DNA from: Theobroma cacao
Lineage: Eukaryota; Streptophyta; Magnoliopsida; Malvales; Malvaceae
Direction: 5' to 3'
NCBI RefSeq assembly: GCF_000208745.1
Contig: NC_030851.1
Span: 28,630,630 to 28,694,629 of the forward strand
Length of the DNA stretch: 64,000 bases
Shown: positions 13,645 through 26,867 of the stretch, piece by piece
Position numbering within the stretch: position 1 is the stretch's first letter
How the letters are laid out: the number at the start of each line of letters is the position of its first letter
The notes under the pieces: model-generated
The model's database searches: none
What the model saw: the letters and a program-made list of their open reading frames with translations, nothing else
Told to the model about the DNA's origin: nothing
Program-made: the position numbers and the translations under genes

Positions 13645-14076
13645 AAATAAATAGCTAGTCAGATGGTAATTGGAAACGAGTGAGGAATAACTAGTAAAGT
13701 TTGATTTAGAAAAAAGCTTTTGGAATAATATTCATGTCAATTGAGTTAGTTGTGATGCTATTGTGTGTGACAGGTCCCAAGGAGACCCAACATCTCCACT
13801 TAGAGCATTAGCGAAAGTTGGAGTCGATTAAAGAATCAACAAAAACAAGTGAGTGAACTTGCATCAAAATATTTTAGGATAAATAAATATATGTGTGATT
13901 GAATCACTTGAAATGTTTGATTGGTCTTTTCTTTAAAATATGCATGGGAACAAGCCTTTGATGAAACATTTTTATGTTGTGAAAAATGTAATATGATGAA
14001 TTCATGTGTTTCTACATTATGTTGATGTGTATGTTGTGCATTGAATGGCACTATTGTGTGACAATTGTAACCGTGC

Positions 14077-14335
14077 GTGTATGGTGTGGGAGTGCACATG
14101 ACGGTGATGGTGGTGTGTGGAGTGGGAGTGCACATGCTGATGATATATGCCGATGGTGTGCAATGTGGAAGTGCACAGACTGATGATATATGCCATGTGC
14201 GGTGTGGGAGTGCATATGATGATATTGCCATGTGCGGTGTGGGAGTGCACATGACGGTATTAGCTATATGCGATGTGGGAGTGCACATGACGGTATTACC
14301 TATATGCGGTGTGGGAGTGCGCATGAGCTGGTGAG
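14077..14335 (+). repeat. Tandem repeats in LTR-A
   Basis: Six to seven imperfect units of about 36-40 bp with the core GTGTGGGAGTGCACATGA. Period and core match the arrays in other LTR-A copies but unit sequence and copy number differ. They are followed by a (TA)n run at about 14352-14398 that enters an assembly gap. Confidence 0.8.
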
Positions 14336-14346
14336 CCGGTAGTGGT

Positions 14347-14398
<52 letters not shown>

Positions 14399-14475
14399 NN
14401 NNNNNNNNNNNNNNNNNNNNNNNNNNNNNNNNNNNNNNNNNNNNNNNNNNNNNNNNNNNNNNNNNNNNNNNNNNN
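14399..14475. other. Assembly gap (77 N)
   Basis: Run of N directly after a (TA)n microsatellite in LTR-A. The frames that seem to span it are artefacts. Confidence 1.
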
Positions 14476-14782
14476 GTTGAAATTTGACAAATGCTTTCCA
14501 ATTGATTTTCATTGCACAAAAAATGGATTTTCATTGTGATAAGAATTCTTCTGACTTAATAGCCTTAGTTTTTGCTGTAGCGAGAAACTCTCGAGTGGTT
14601 GGGAAAAATGTCAGCCTTGGTTTCGTTGCAATGAAAATGCATTCTCGTTGCAGCGAGAAACTCTCGAGTGGTTGGTTCAAATTTTTGCCTTGAATTTCGT
14701 TGCAACGAAATTTCAGTCTCGCTGCAATGAAGCTAGATTTCCTCTGCCATGCTTACCTTGCTTGGACTCTGCTGTAGTTTTC

Positions 14783-17744
14783 TATCACGACCCGATACTC
14801 CCCTCGAGCCCGTGACAACTGTCGCGACGTCCCGATAGACATTCGTTACCCGGAGTGCCAATCGAAACCCCGTAAGACTTTAGTACCATTTGTTTTTTCA
14901 TCTCCCCTGTGAGTAATCATCGCCAAACCTCGTTTTAAAGAATTTTAAGCTTTTTCCCTTTCAAAATCGTGGAAAAATAATTTTCACCTCACAGAGGCAT
15001 TTTCGTCATTTTTTCTCAAAATTTTCAAAACCCGACTAAAGATATGTAGATGAGTGGAAAACACATATTTCATGATTTAAAATAAATTTGGGTGTCTAAA
15101 ACATTTATTAAAAATGATATTGCAACTATTTGAATAAAATACAAATATTCAATAAAATATTCTAATTTCTTGTAAAACAATATTTATAGAGTCATCGGTA
15201 AATAAGTTTTGTAATGTAAAAGCTAAATAAATTCATACGTACTATAATACAGATAACCGGGATATGAAATTTACTTTATAGTGACTCGTGGGCCCACAAG
15301 GAATAAAAGTGCACAAAGGCAATAAACCTACAGTTTTTGGAGTAGTAAAGCCGATTATAATCCTTGACGATATCTGCTATCCACAGGCTACCTCGGCCTG
15401 AAATGGTTGAAAAGAGGGTGGTGAGATTATAAAATCCCAGTGAGTAAACAGATACCATCTAAACCATCTAAAGTTGAGTAAATGGAGACAGATAAAACAG
15501 TTTAACATACTGAAATTCAGCACCTTTCAACTTGTTTCGACCAAACAAAATCAATTCATATAAATCGAGTAATTAACATGGCTTATGAATTTCTTAAAAC
15601 TTTGGCTCGTGCCAAAATCATCATCATACTCGGTCATTAGGGATACCTTGGTCGCGGGCTATCCCAAACCGAGTCTGCCAAGACTATAAAAAAGTTATGT
15701 ACTCATAAATCATGTTTTTTATTTTGAAAATATAGTCGTTCCTTGGCGTTGGCTGAGTTCGCCCTCACGTGGTGGTTTGGCGTGATGTGAACTCTAAAAG
15801 TTATACCTCGGGAGTTACCCTACTCCCCTCTCCAATCGAGGTAAGAATATGACTAGGTTTCGTGCCCCTCTAATAGGCTAGTCTACAAAACCAGCCCACT
15901 GCAACAAGCTAAACCCACCAAACAATAAAAATTCAATAGCATAACATGGCAATTTTATCATTATCCAGCTTATCAAGGCAAACAACAGTTTATACATTTC
16001 AACACAAATACCAATTTAGCCATTCATGCCAATATTGTCATAAGCCAATCAATTAGAACCATAAATTCACAATACTTCAAATGGTCTCTAATTACTCTAT
16101 TTTCAAAGCCATTATTCAATTTTAAAACAATTCTATGAAATCATTTCATTAAATCACATTTGGTTTATAAAATCAAAAAATTAATCATTTAATTCATTTT
16201 CCATAAAATTCACAAAATCGGATAAAAACCACTTTATATAATTAAGACGATAGTAAGGTTACTCACAATATTAGGAGTCGATATACTCCTATTCTCGGTC
16301 TTTGACCACAATCTCTTTACCCTTGTTAGAGGGCTCACCACCTATACATCATACGTGACACGAATTTCAATAAATTGTGTCAATTTATCATAAACTATTT
16401 CAGGCTCTATAAATCTATATGAATGCACGAAATGTGATGCAAAATGTCCGAATAGCCGTTTAAATACGGTATTCGACCTAATTCGCACTATTCTTGGTGT
16501 AATTGGCTAAAACCTCCAATTTAACTCCAAATCGATTTCTTTCACTTTCTACACTCCAATTATACTTAAAATACCTCAATAACTGTGAATATGATTCAAT
16601 TTATCAGTTCGAACCATAAATCGAACATATCTATACATTAGGTAAAAATTCAGATTTTCATGCCAAAATTTTCCATTAAATTTCTGGCCTCACCAATCAT
16701 TAAATACCACCAAAATATCATGAAATATCATTAATTTCAACCTCAATATCCTCCCTAGAAAATTCAGTCTCTTGTGTGTTTGTGAAGAACAAAGTGATTC
16801 CTTGCTAGATTTTTATACTTTTCCATTACCAAACAACTAAAAACACTTAATTAGCTTGAAATCTAGCAAAATCAATGCTCAAAACCTCTCATCTCAAATT
16901 TGGCCAGCATGGGTTAATCGTGCAAACTTGAGTTCTAAGCATGAAAAATGAAAAAGAAAACATGGGTAATGTAAATCACAAGATAAAATCACAAAATTTT
17001 ACCTTTATTAGCTTAATCCCTTGAAATCCCACTCTTTTTCTTCAATTTTCCCACCTAGGGTTTGTGTTCTTTCCTTTCCTCTTCACTTCATGCTTTGGCC
17101 GCCCATATGGGTGAGAAATGGGCTGATTTTGTGCTAATTTATAAGGAAAATAATAAATGGATGAGATTTTGACACATGTCACTATTCCATTGGTCCATGT
17201 GTCATACTTAGCCATTAAGTAATCTCTCTCCACCACTTAAATTTCCTCAATTATCCATGATAATATTGGGTAAAATCCATGTGCTGGACAACTGTTGGGT
17301 GGTGTAAAATTACGATTTTGCCCTGGGGCGGCAAAATGACTATTTTGCCCCTATGCTCAGAAAAATGCCGGAATTAAAATTTTTCACCTCTTAAACTCAA
17401 ATCATACTCCAATGAGTCAAATGTGATCAAAATCTTTTCTAAAAATTCCCATTTTGTCCTCGAGTGACAAAATTACCATTTTACCCCTAGAACATGAAAA
17501 TTCCAAATTGACTCCAATTCAGCCCTCGAACTCCAAATCATCATTTTAAGTCATTCTGGGGTTTTAAAATTATCAATTTCATCTTAAGATCTCTATTTAT
17601 ATTAGTTCGAGGCTTAATTCAACTTAATAGTACCATTTGGTATAATATCGACTTTTGACGATTTTTCGGGCCTTTCCAAGTATGCAAGCATATTGTCAAT
17701 CACATAAAGGACATGGCAAGTACTTTATAAGGTCGGGTTTGACA
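14783..17744 (-). repeat. Solo LTR-B nested in LTR-A
   Basis: 2.96 kb. On the minus strand it starts TGTCAAACCCGACC and ends GGGTCGTGATA (normally TGACA). Perfect 5-bp target duplication TTTTC at 14778-14782 and 17745-17749. On the minus strand a TATA-like TTATAAAT (about 17136) lies some 30 bases before a short ATG frame at 17106, as in the other LTR-B copies, but here the frame stops after seven codons. Confidence 0.9.
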
Positions 17745-18398
17745 TTTTCACTCTTTTCAACTTCATGGTTGACCATGGATTTTTCAACACTAAGGGATTA
17801 AATAATCAAAGTTTGAAATCAGGGGTTTTAGCAAGAAATTAAACTAAATTGCATTGTTTTTAACATAAGTGCATCATGATTTCTACACTTTCCTTATCAT
17901 TTGCTTGTTCCCTTCCTATGTTCAGTCACTGGTTTTATACTCACTCTTTTCAACTTCATGTTTTCAGATTTAGAGGCCGTTGGGACCTAGATTGAGGTGT
18001 CCACTTGTATTCACCTTTTGGTAGGTACCATGGCATTCAGTAGCCGTACCAGTACCTAAAGTCACTCTGCTGGTAGTCAAGGGTCTTTTGCATGTGTACA
18101 TGTACACTTAATGTAAATTGCTAAGACTTATGTTATAAACAATATATGTTTATTTTGATTAATGTTGCCACTATGAGTTGGCAATGGGTGACATTATTTT
18201 GGATGATATAAATGTAAGTAGTTGGTTGCCATGTTACATTTTTGAAATGATTATACTTGAGAATTACGAAATATGGCATTTAAAGTGATGGATAGAATGA
18301 TGAACAGGATCATACAAAAAGGCTTGCTTGGGCTTAGTGGGTATGCCCATTGGGCCCATATGCCGGTCATGGCCCGAAAATTAGGCTGTGACAAGATG

Positions 18399-19105
18399 TT
18401 GGAGAAATATTCAAGTTCATATAAAAGCAAACACTTATCAATCTTTGACTCCTACTTTCTTCAAGATTATACAATTTATAACATGTATCATATTAAATCT
18501 ATTTTGCATAATCAAGATTTATCCGTAAGGCTCAAGGGAGAGTAGTCATAGAATTATACACTTAATATTAAAGCAAGAATAAGCAGCCAAAATTTTCAAT
18601 TAAGAAAAGCAAACAATTTTAGAAGCCAAGATAAGTCAAAGAAACATTCAATATATAAGCAATCAAACTTCTCGTTTAAACAAACAAAAGGCTTTTAGCA
18701 TAAAAATCACCCATTCTCCTTTATGAGTGACTAAAGAGCAGTCATTCTTCAAGAATTGTTTGTCCTTGCTCTACCACACCTATAAGAGACATTTTTCATG
18801 TAATCTTTGGTATCCAAAGTGCTTTGGATCCTTGAAAGTTAGTCTCGTCACACAAAGTTCCTTTTGGAGCCCACACTTGCCTAAATTTATAAGTTAAACA
18901 TTTTGTAATTGGACAAGTGTATGAACAATAACCAAAAAATATGCAATGAAAGGATTTGATCATTTTGGAAGATGAGGAATTTGTGAAAACCTTTTGTTTC
19001 CCATTTAATAAATCTTCAAATGTTCTTTTCACATCAAAATTTGCTTTTCCAAAATATTAATTTTCTTTTGGTTAGCTTCAAAATCCTTTTTTAAATTTTC
19101 ATTTT
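18399..19105 (-). pseudogene. gag C-terminal remnant of the SIRE-like Copia element
   Basis: A minus-strand frame at 18796-19032 ends KFRQVWAPKGTLCDET followed by a second tryptophan motif, ALWIPKIT. This pair sits between the zinc knuckle and the protease in SIRE-type Copia gag-pol. Just upstream, FHCIFFGYCSYTCPI looks like a CCHC knuckle that has lost key residues. Further upstream, to 19105, the minus strand encodes a lysine/asparagine-rich, coiled-coil-like segment (LKKDFEANQKKINILEKQ) that continues in frame across the solo LTR at 19106-20742. Below about 18790 only scattered hints of a protease remain and no integrase follows. Confidence 0.7.
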
Positions 19106-20742
19106 TGATAACTTTATAATATAGAGTTATTTGGCCACATTTTGGATGTTAAAATAGCTAAGTCCTTGTGTTTTAAGTCAATTTTAGATAGTTTTGATGT
19201 TTTTGGTTAATTAGTTTTAAAGCATTTTAACTTAGTTTAATTCAAGTAATTATAATTCATTTTCATGTTGGCAGTCTTATTTTAAACCAATACTGATTTA
19301 GTCCTTGTGTTTGTAGGTTTTCAAATGCATAGTTAAATGCTGATGAACTATGCATTGGAGACTAAGTGCTGATTTTCACTAAACATGTTGTGATAATTTG
19401 AACATAACTCGAGCTACAGAGATCCAATCAATATTATTCTTAGATCATTTGAAATCAAATAGGCAAATCCTTAACTTTTATGTGTGCAACTTTGCCCAGA
19501 TTAGCCTTGAGGTAAAAGAAACTTGCATTGGAAGATGAGGCACTATAATAGTTCTGCACCAAGGAAGCACAAGGAGTAGCATTGCAGCCTTGCAAGACTC
19601 AAGGTCATGTCCAAGGGAGTAGCAATGCTCCCATACTCGAGAAGCCAGCATGGCACCGATTGAAAGACAATGAAAAAAATTATAAGTCTAAAGTGCCACA
19701 GCGCTTATGGAGCAAGGCAACAGCACTCTGATGTGGATTATGAAAATTTAGTGAATTGGGAATTGAGTTTTTTAGGGGTTTTGGAGGCTATAAATAGGTG
19801 ATTTTCAACAGCTAAGAGAAAGGGTTCAGAGAGGCAATGAACAACAATTTTTGAGAGAAAAGAAAAGGGTTTTCAATGAGGAAAATGAGAAGAAATCAAA
19901 GGAATTAAGGATCAAGAATCGAAAGAAGATTTGATATTTCATTACTGTTCATTTTCTTTCTTGTTATTTTATTGTAGAAATGGCCTTTTCTCTTGATTTA
20001 CTCATGTCTGCTATAAAAACAATGATGAACTAATTTTGTTTTCTAGGATTATGGGTTATTTCATTATGTAGTTTCAATATTTGATTTTTCCTTGCTTAGT
20101 TTTAGTGGAAATTGCATGGTTTATTCAATTCTGTAGTTACTGCTTTTCACTACTTGATCACCAGTTGAAATGTATTAAGTCTCTAAATGGAACTCGCCAA
20201 AGGGAGTTTAGAAGAGACTACCGTTTTGAATACCCTTTGTTCGATTTACTTTGGAGTTAAGTGATAGCTTCATGTTTAAGATAGACATATACCTAAATAC
20301 CTTAGGCTGGCATATTAGAATACGATCATAATGAACTTTTTCTAATTAATTTGCATAGACATATGGGATTAATTTGGAAAGGTATGTGTGCATGATCTCA
20401 ACAGAGATGTGTACATAATGTGGAGTCTAGGTTAGCTATGTACTCCATTAATATAAGTCCAGGAGAATGATTAAATTCAGATGAAGTTTTGAAAAATGCC
20501 ATAATCCTAAGTTTTGAGTAAATATTTCTTTTAGTAATATTTTGTTATTCTTTAATTATTTAGTTAATTAATTAGTTTTCATTTAATTAATCATTTGAAA
20601 TCGAGTGCTTGGATAGGGCTATTTTGTTCTAAATTTGATACATAGTGAAAAATGGGTACCAATCTCTATGGAAAACTATACTTTACTTACCTTTATATTG
20701 CTTGTACGACCATGTGCACTTGCGTGTATTATACCAACAACA
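19106..20742 (+). repeat. Solo LTR of a Tat/Athila-like Gypsy element
   Basis: 1.64 kb, TGATAACT...CAACAACA, flanked by ATTTT on both sides (19101-19105 and 20743-20747). It lacks any interior. Blocks recognisable from Tat-type LTRs include 'cataactcgagctacagag' near 19404 and 'cttgtacgaccatgtgcac' near 20701 at the end. It resembles the LTR at 7509-9071 in start, end and order of blocks. Excising it with one ATTTT joins two gag segments of the host Copia element in the same frame. Confidence 0.85.
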
Positions 20743-20747
20743 ATTTT

Positions 20748-20964
20748 TTTTTCCAAGTCAAGTTTTGTTTTCACCAAAAATTCATGTTCAACGTTAATTA
20801 TGGAAATGGTTTTCTTATTTTTCAAATTAATTTTCTCAAACTCAAATGCTAAATCCTCAAAAGCATCATGCAATTCATCAAAGAATATGAATTAAGTTCA
20901 CAAAATGAAGAAATTAACTTTATCTCTTCAAGAGCCATGAGGCATAATTCAATTTTATTTGAGG
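20748..20964 (-). pseudogene. gag middle segment of the SIRE-like Copia element
   Basis: Minus-strand frame containing ELHDAFEDLAFEFEKINLKN, rich in E, L, K and F in a heptad-like pattern, as in the coiled-coil part of SIRE-type gag. A one-base frameshift separates it from the preceding piece, which reads IELCLMALEEIK near 20945. It is bounded on the right by the TGAGG target site of LTR-C and on the left by the ATTTT site of the Tat-like LTR. Confidence 0.75.
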
Positions 20965-23919
20965 TGTAACACCCCGTACCCTCGTATAGAAGTCCATAAG
21001 TCCTTATCAATAAGTTAAAGGGTTAATTGACGTAAATTTAAGTGTCAAAAAGCAGTGATCGGTGAAAAGAATATTTTGGAATAAAATATTTCATATGCAA
21101 GGAAATAATAATATTTTTATCGAGGATGAATTAGCAAGTTAAAAGGCATTTGGAAGTGAACTAGGACAAAGTGAGACATTTTACATCCCGAGGAGACAAA
21201 TAGAGAATTTTGGAATGAAAAGAAAGAAAAGAGGAAAGGCTCGGGTAGTGAGGGTTTAAGAGAAGCTGTGGGGGAAATGAAGGATTTCTTGCCTTTTTCT
21301 TCCATTCCACCCATTCTTTGATCCTTAGAATCTCAAAGGTACACATGCGCATAAGTTTTAAGGATTGATTCAAAGGCATTTGAAGAAATATCAAGTGGGT
21401 TTCAAGATACAAGAGAAATAAGGTAAGACTTGTGGCTTTAGCTTGAATGATCTTTGAAAATGGATTGGTAATTATACGAACTATTTAATGGCAGCAAAGA
21501 TTGGCTTCATTGAAGAAGATTTGGTGACATGCAAGCTATCAAAACCGTGGATGTATGGTGGATTCAAAGTGAAAGAGAAGTGGTAAGCATAATATTGTGT
21601 TTTAAGCCCACGATTGGTAAGATCTTTGAAGAAATAATTCGTGAATCATGTTGGCAGCTTGTTGATTAAAGTTTTGGAGGAACCTTGGAGTGCATGTGCC
21701 GATCAAGCAATCATTAAGGTAAAAATAAATAATGTTTTAAGTATAGTTGAGAAATCTTGAGAAAATGGCTATTGTTGTGTGGTCGGAATCTTGAAAGGTG
21801 CATTGTGAGGCATAATGGTTGTTAAAAGGATCTAAAATGCATAAGCTTGATGGACATGTTAAGTTTGCTTGTTATGTTGTTTGAAAGAAATGAAAAAGGA
21901 ATAATGTGGATGGAGGATTGAGAAATAAAGCATTGTAAATTAGATAGACAATTATGCATGTAAACTTGGCAATAATTGAGTGAGATTGAGAATGATTGTT
22001 GCTGCCATATATGTGGTTTATGTTGTAAAAATATAAGATGAATTCGAATGAAAGTTGCTTGCAAAAGTTGAAATGAACACTTAATGTCGTAAATAAGTTG
22101 CTGGTATATATAATATAAAGAATTACGCAAGTAAAAGATACAAATTCCTTTAGTAAGAATATGTCAAATGCAAATGAATATGCAAAGATTAAGTGAGAAA
22201 GAATGGTGATTCTAGCATGATGTGAGTTATTAACAGATGGTTAATGTTTGAATGAAAAAGAAGAAAAATGAAAATGATAACCACTAAGTACATTAAGCTT
22301 GGTTTATTGCTAGGAAGTGTACAAGTGGAAAAGGATTATCGTGGTGATAAACTAAAGGAGGAAACGTAACCGGATTAGTGGTGAAGTAATATCCCGCCAT
22401 TTTGAGGTGATTAGGGGGTGTTTATTTCAAATCTCCATACTATATATCGATTTACGTTAATAAACGTTGCCGATTTTTTTATAAATGCGATTGTGGATAG
22501 CATAAGCTATTAGCCTTGTTAGGCAACCTTAAAATGGATTTACAATTATTTATTTATTGTTATTGTGGAAAGCATGAGCTGGTAGAAACCCTAGGAAATT
22601 GTGGATGTAAATGATTTGTAAATCATTTGTGTAGAATATATATATATATATACACATATGTAAAGAGTTTTAGAAATCAGGAAACAAGCCTTTTGCACTG
22701 TTTTGAATAAAAAATCCGTGCCTTGTATCTTTGTGTGAATACATCGTTAAATGATTTTAAATACAAACTTTTGAGAACCGATTTTATTTCGATCCTTTTA
22801 CAAGTGTTTACACAATGCCATTTAATGTGAAAAGCAATTGGAAAGATTATCGAACCTTGATTTTAAATAGTTTCAAGAAAAAGTCTCGAAAAACCTCGAT
22901 TTGGTTTTAAAAAGGTTTTGACAAACCGAGAGCGTTGAGAGTAGGCCGAATGTCACATTGGGATAATGTGACCCTTATACACAAGTGAGCGCTAGCTAGA
23001 GAACCTTTGGGTCACTGACAAGTTATTAGACGTGGCTGGGGCCACGGTCTGTGATGTATATGTCACAGCCTAATTTTCGGACCATGACTGGCGTAAGGGC
23101 CCATGGGTTTAGCCCACTAAGCGCAAGCAAGCCTATTTATATAATCTTGTACATTAATCCATAATTCTTTAAAATCCATAATTCGTAGTGTTCCAATATA
23201 GTTCCTTTGAAAACAATTCATAAAACCCCATCATGCATTCATAATGGCATCATCAACCATTATATACATATAAAGATTAACAAATGAATCTTAACATTAT
23301 ATTGGACCTTGATTGTCAGCGGAGTGACTCTAGGCACGATTGATAATCCTTAGTGGCACGTTAAACCTACAGAGCAATGTATAGGGAGGAGCACCTCGTC
23401 CTAGGATCCAATCACCTATAACTCAAAAAACCTAAAACATGAATTTTAAAAAGAAAACGTGAGTACACACTCAGTGAGTGAACATAGGAGGGGAACAAGC
23501 AACATTAAGGAAGGTTTTAGAAAACATGATGCACTTGTTTCAAAAACAATGCAATTGAATTAATTTCTTACTAAAAAGCCCTCATTCAAACCCTTGGTCA
23601 CTTAGTCACTTGATGATGAAAAACTCATGAACAACAAAGAAGTTGAGAAGTGAACACTTTAGTAGAATTCAAGCAAGTCAAGCATAATAGATTGACTCTC
23701 ACCGCAGCAAAAAGGCATTCTCACTGCAACGAAATTCTGGCCAGATAAAATCCAAGGGGCTTTCATTGCCACCGAGAATATCCACTCATGCCACATTGCA
23801 CATTAAATTGAACACATGGACAATACTCAAGTTTTCATTATTCATTTCAATCATATGTTATAATCATAAACTTTCTATCACATATACATATAGAAACATA
23901 TATACGCATGTACACCACC

Positions 23920-24015
23920 CCACTTCATTCATCATCATGTGCACGCCCTACTTGCACATTTCCATATCATCATCATCATCATCATCAGCTCATGTGCACT
24001 CCCTACATCCGCACA
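23920..24015. repeat. GTGCAC-rich repeats and (CAT)n microsatellite
   Basis: A short version of the LTR-A tandem repeat region (two units with GTGCAC and 'ctccctac'), with a run of CAT/ATC trinucleotides around 23964-23988. Confidence 0.7.
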
Positions 24016-26867
24016 TAGCTGTGCATAACATATATTTATATACATACATACCAACATAATATAGGAGCACACAGATTCATCCTTTTACACATTTCACATT
24101 TTCACAAGATCGAGACATTTTTATCAAGGGCTTGTTCCCTGGCACACATTTTTAAAGAAAGGATAGATAAAATCATTCAAATGTTTCACCCAAATACATT
24201 TACATTTCCCAAAGCAAATTTTGAAATGCAAGTTCACTCACCTGGCAACAATGAGATATTAAGTCGCTATTTGTTTGGAGGTGTCTCTAACTATTTTCAC
24301 TGGTCGATCGCTCATTATTTACTCCACCACAGTTCTCTAACCTTGACTTTGCACTTCCTAGCAATAATACGAACTCAATATATTTAATTACATACATATA
24401 CAGGCAGCACTTCAATCAATAATCTTTACTCAAATTTATATTTTTCATCCTATCATGAAACCATCTTCAATTAACTCACATCTTAATACATTTTTACCAA
24501 AATTACTTATATCCATTGCTTACGAAATTCCTTAGATTATATCACTGGCAACTTATTTATGATTTCACGTGCCTACTTTAACCTTTCTAAATAATTTTTG
24601 CCAAAATCCATCTTTATATTTCCACACATAATCCACATATATGGTAGTAACAATCATTCTCACTTTCACTCGATTATTTCCTAGTTTACATGCATCGTTA
24701 TCTATCTAACTTTCAATACTTTGTTTCTCAATCCTCCATCTACAATATTCCTTTTTCATTTCTTTCAAACAACATGCCATACAATCTTAATAATTTTCAA
24801 CTAGCTTAGGCAAATAAATCCTTTCAACAACTATAATTCCTCACAATATTCAACTAAACGTAGGCTTTAAAACATAGTGTTAAGCTTACCGTTTTCGTTT
24901 TCCACATTGAGTCCTTCATGTACCCATGGGTTTATTGGCTTACATGTTACCAATTTTTCTCCCATCAAGCCAATCTTTGCTACCACAAGACATTTCTCTA
25001 AGTTACTAACTCATTTTCAAAGACTACTCAAGCCAAAAACAAGAATTCTTACCGTTCATTGCTTGAATCACCAAAACCAAGCTTTTTCTTCCTTTCTCTC
25101 TTTTTCTTTCTTCTCCTCTTAAGGTTTAGATGTGTTGGAAATTGGGGTTAAAGGCTGTAAATTTAGTGCTCAAGAAGTTTGGAGAAGAAAGGAAAAGAAA
25201 ACATGGAAAGGAAAGTGAAGAAAACTTGATTTCATGGTGGATAAAGAGAAAATGACATGGAAGCTTCAAGAATGGTGCAGAGCATGGATAAAGAAGAAGA
25301 AAAATCTGGTGGGGGAAAGGATAATGTCACGACCCGGAACCATCCTTGAGTCTGTGACAACCGTCGCGATGTTCCGATAGGCACTCATCCCCCGAATACC
25401 ATATCGAGACCTCGCAAGGCTTTCGTATCAGTTTCTTATCTCCCTTGTGGTTAATCGTTGCCAAATGTTGTATTTTAGAGGCTTTTAAGCCTTTTTCCTA
25501 TTTAAAATAGTGGAAAATAAAATTTCACTTCACAAGGGCATTTTGGTCATTTTTCGTCAAAAATTTCAAATTCGACCAAAATGTAGTACTTAAACAAAAA
25601 ATGCATATTTCGAAATCGAAATTAAATTTGAATGTCTAAAACGTGATTTAAAATGGAATTATAACCATTTAAATAAAATAAAAATATTCAACAAAATATT
25701 CAATTTTTATTTTTACAAATTAACATTTATAGAGTATTCTGAAAATGATTTTAGTAACGTAAAAGTTAAATATATTTATACAAACTATAATACGGAAAAC
25801 CAAAGTATGAAATTTAATTTACAATGCTACATGGGCCCATAAATGAACAAAAGTAGTAAAGACAGTAAACCTATAGTTTTTTAAGTAGTATGGCCAACTA
25901 TAGTTCTCGACGATGTCTGCTATCTACAGGCTAACCCGGCCTGAAATGATGGGATAAAAAAAAGAGGTGAGATTATAAAATCTCAGTGAGTAAACAAACA
26001 CCATCTAAATAATCTAAAAGCGAGTAAAGGGAGACAATTAAAAATAATTCATTTCACAAATTTTTCAGAATTCACAAAATCGAATAAAAACTACTCTAGA
26101 TAATTCAGACGATAATAGGTTTACTCACAGGTTCCAAAAGTTCAGATTTCAGGTGTACTCAGCTTAGTGATCCCCAAGCGTAATTTCCTTGCCTTTGTAG
26201 AAGGGCACACCACCTTGACACAGTATAAAATCAAGGAATTTTGTACGTTGCCCTTAAATTGAAATAACTAATTTAGATCACTAATGCATGGTATGAATGC
26301 AAAAGGTCTAAATTTTGCCTAAACACCATATTGACCTATTTCGATCTTTTACCCGATAAATTAAAATACACATCCAATTTAGCTCCAATTGATCCCATTT
26401 CTTTTTCTAATGCTTCAAATCACCAATGTCCAGCCAAATAACCCAAAAATCAACAAAGCCACATTCATATTCCTTCTTGGAAAAATTCGGCCAAAATGGT
26501 GCATCATTGTCATAATTTTTCCTACTTGATTTTCTTTCCATAATTCATTAATTTCCATATCAAAAACCATGATTTCATAATCAAATAACCTAAAATGACA
26601 TCACATTCTTCCTCACCATTGACTTGAAAATTCAGCTAAGGCTAGGTAATGGGAAAAATGAATGTTTTTCTACATATTTTGTTCACTAACATGCTAAACT
26701 AACACTAAACACTAGCATATATCAAAATCAAATCAATACAACAATTTTCTCTCTCTAGACCCATATGACCAGCCATTAAATCACCATGAAAACATGCAAT
26801 TTAATCATGAAAAAGAAGGAGAAATGCTTGGGAATAAGAAAACTCAAGCTTAATAGAAAAAATCTCA

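Larger units (their letters stand above)
10314..18393 (+). repeat. Solo LTR-A, with two LTRs nested inside
   Basis: Starts TGTGAAACCTTGACC and ends GGCTGTGACA. It is flanked by AGATC (10309-10313) and AGATG (18394-18398), a 5-bp target duplication with one change. Its own sequence is 10314-11157, 13650-14777 and 17750-18393, about 2.6 kb including a gap. There is no PBS, interior or PPT between the ends, so it is what remains after recombination between two LTRs. Typical LTR-A blocks are visible: CTCTCT/GAGAGA leader near 10960, GTGAGTAATG at 11037, repeats at 14077-14335 and palindromes at 14575-14735. Confidence 0.85.

Noticed and set aside
14077..14334. Periodic valine/glycine-rich frame, and its minus-strand counterparts
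   Set aside because: By-product of the minisatellite. Frames on both strands are open and one runs into the N gap.
21117..21412. Overlapping minus-strand frames of 65 and 83 residues
   Set aside because: They lie antisense in the leader of LTR-C and have no domain.
24877..25122. 81-residue frame starting MLSLPFSFSTLSPS, resembling a signal or transit peptide
   Set aside because: Lies inside the LTR-C-like part of the mosaic LTR, on the strand opposite to that LTR. Composition follows CT-rich LTR leader sequence.
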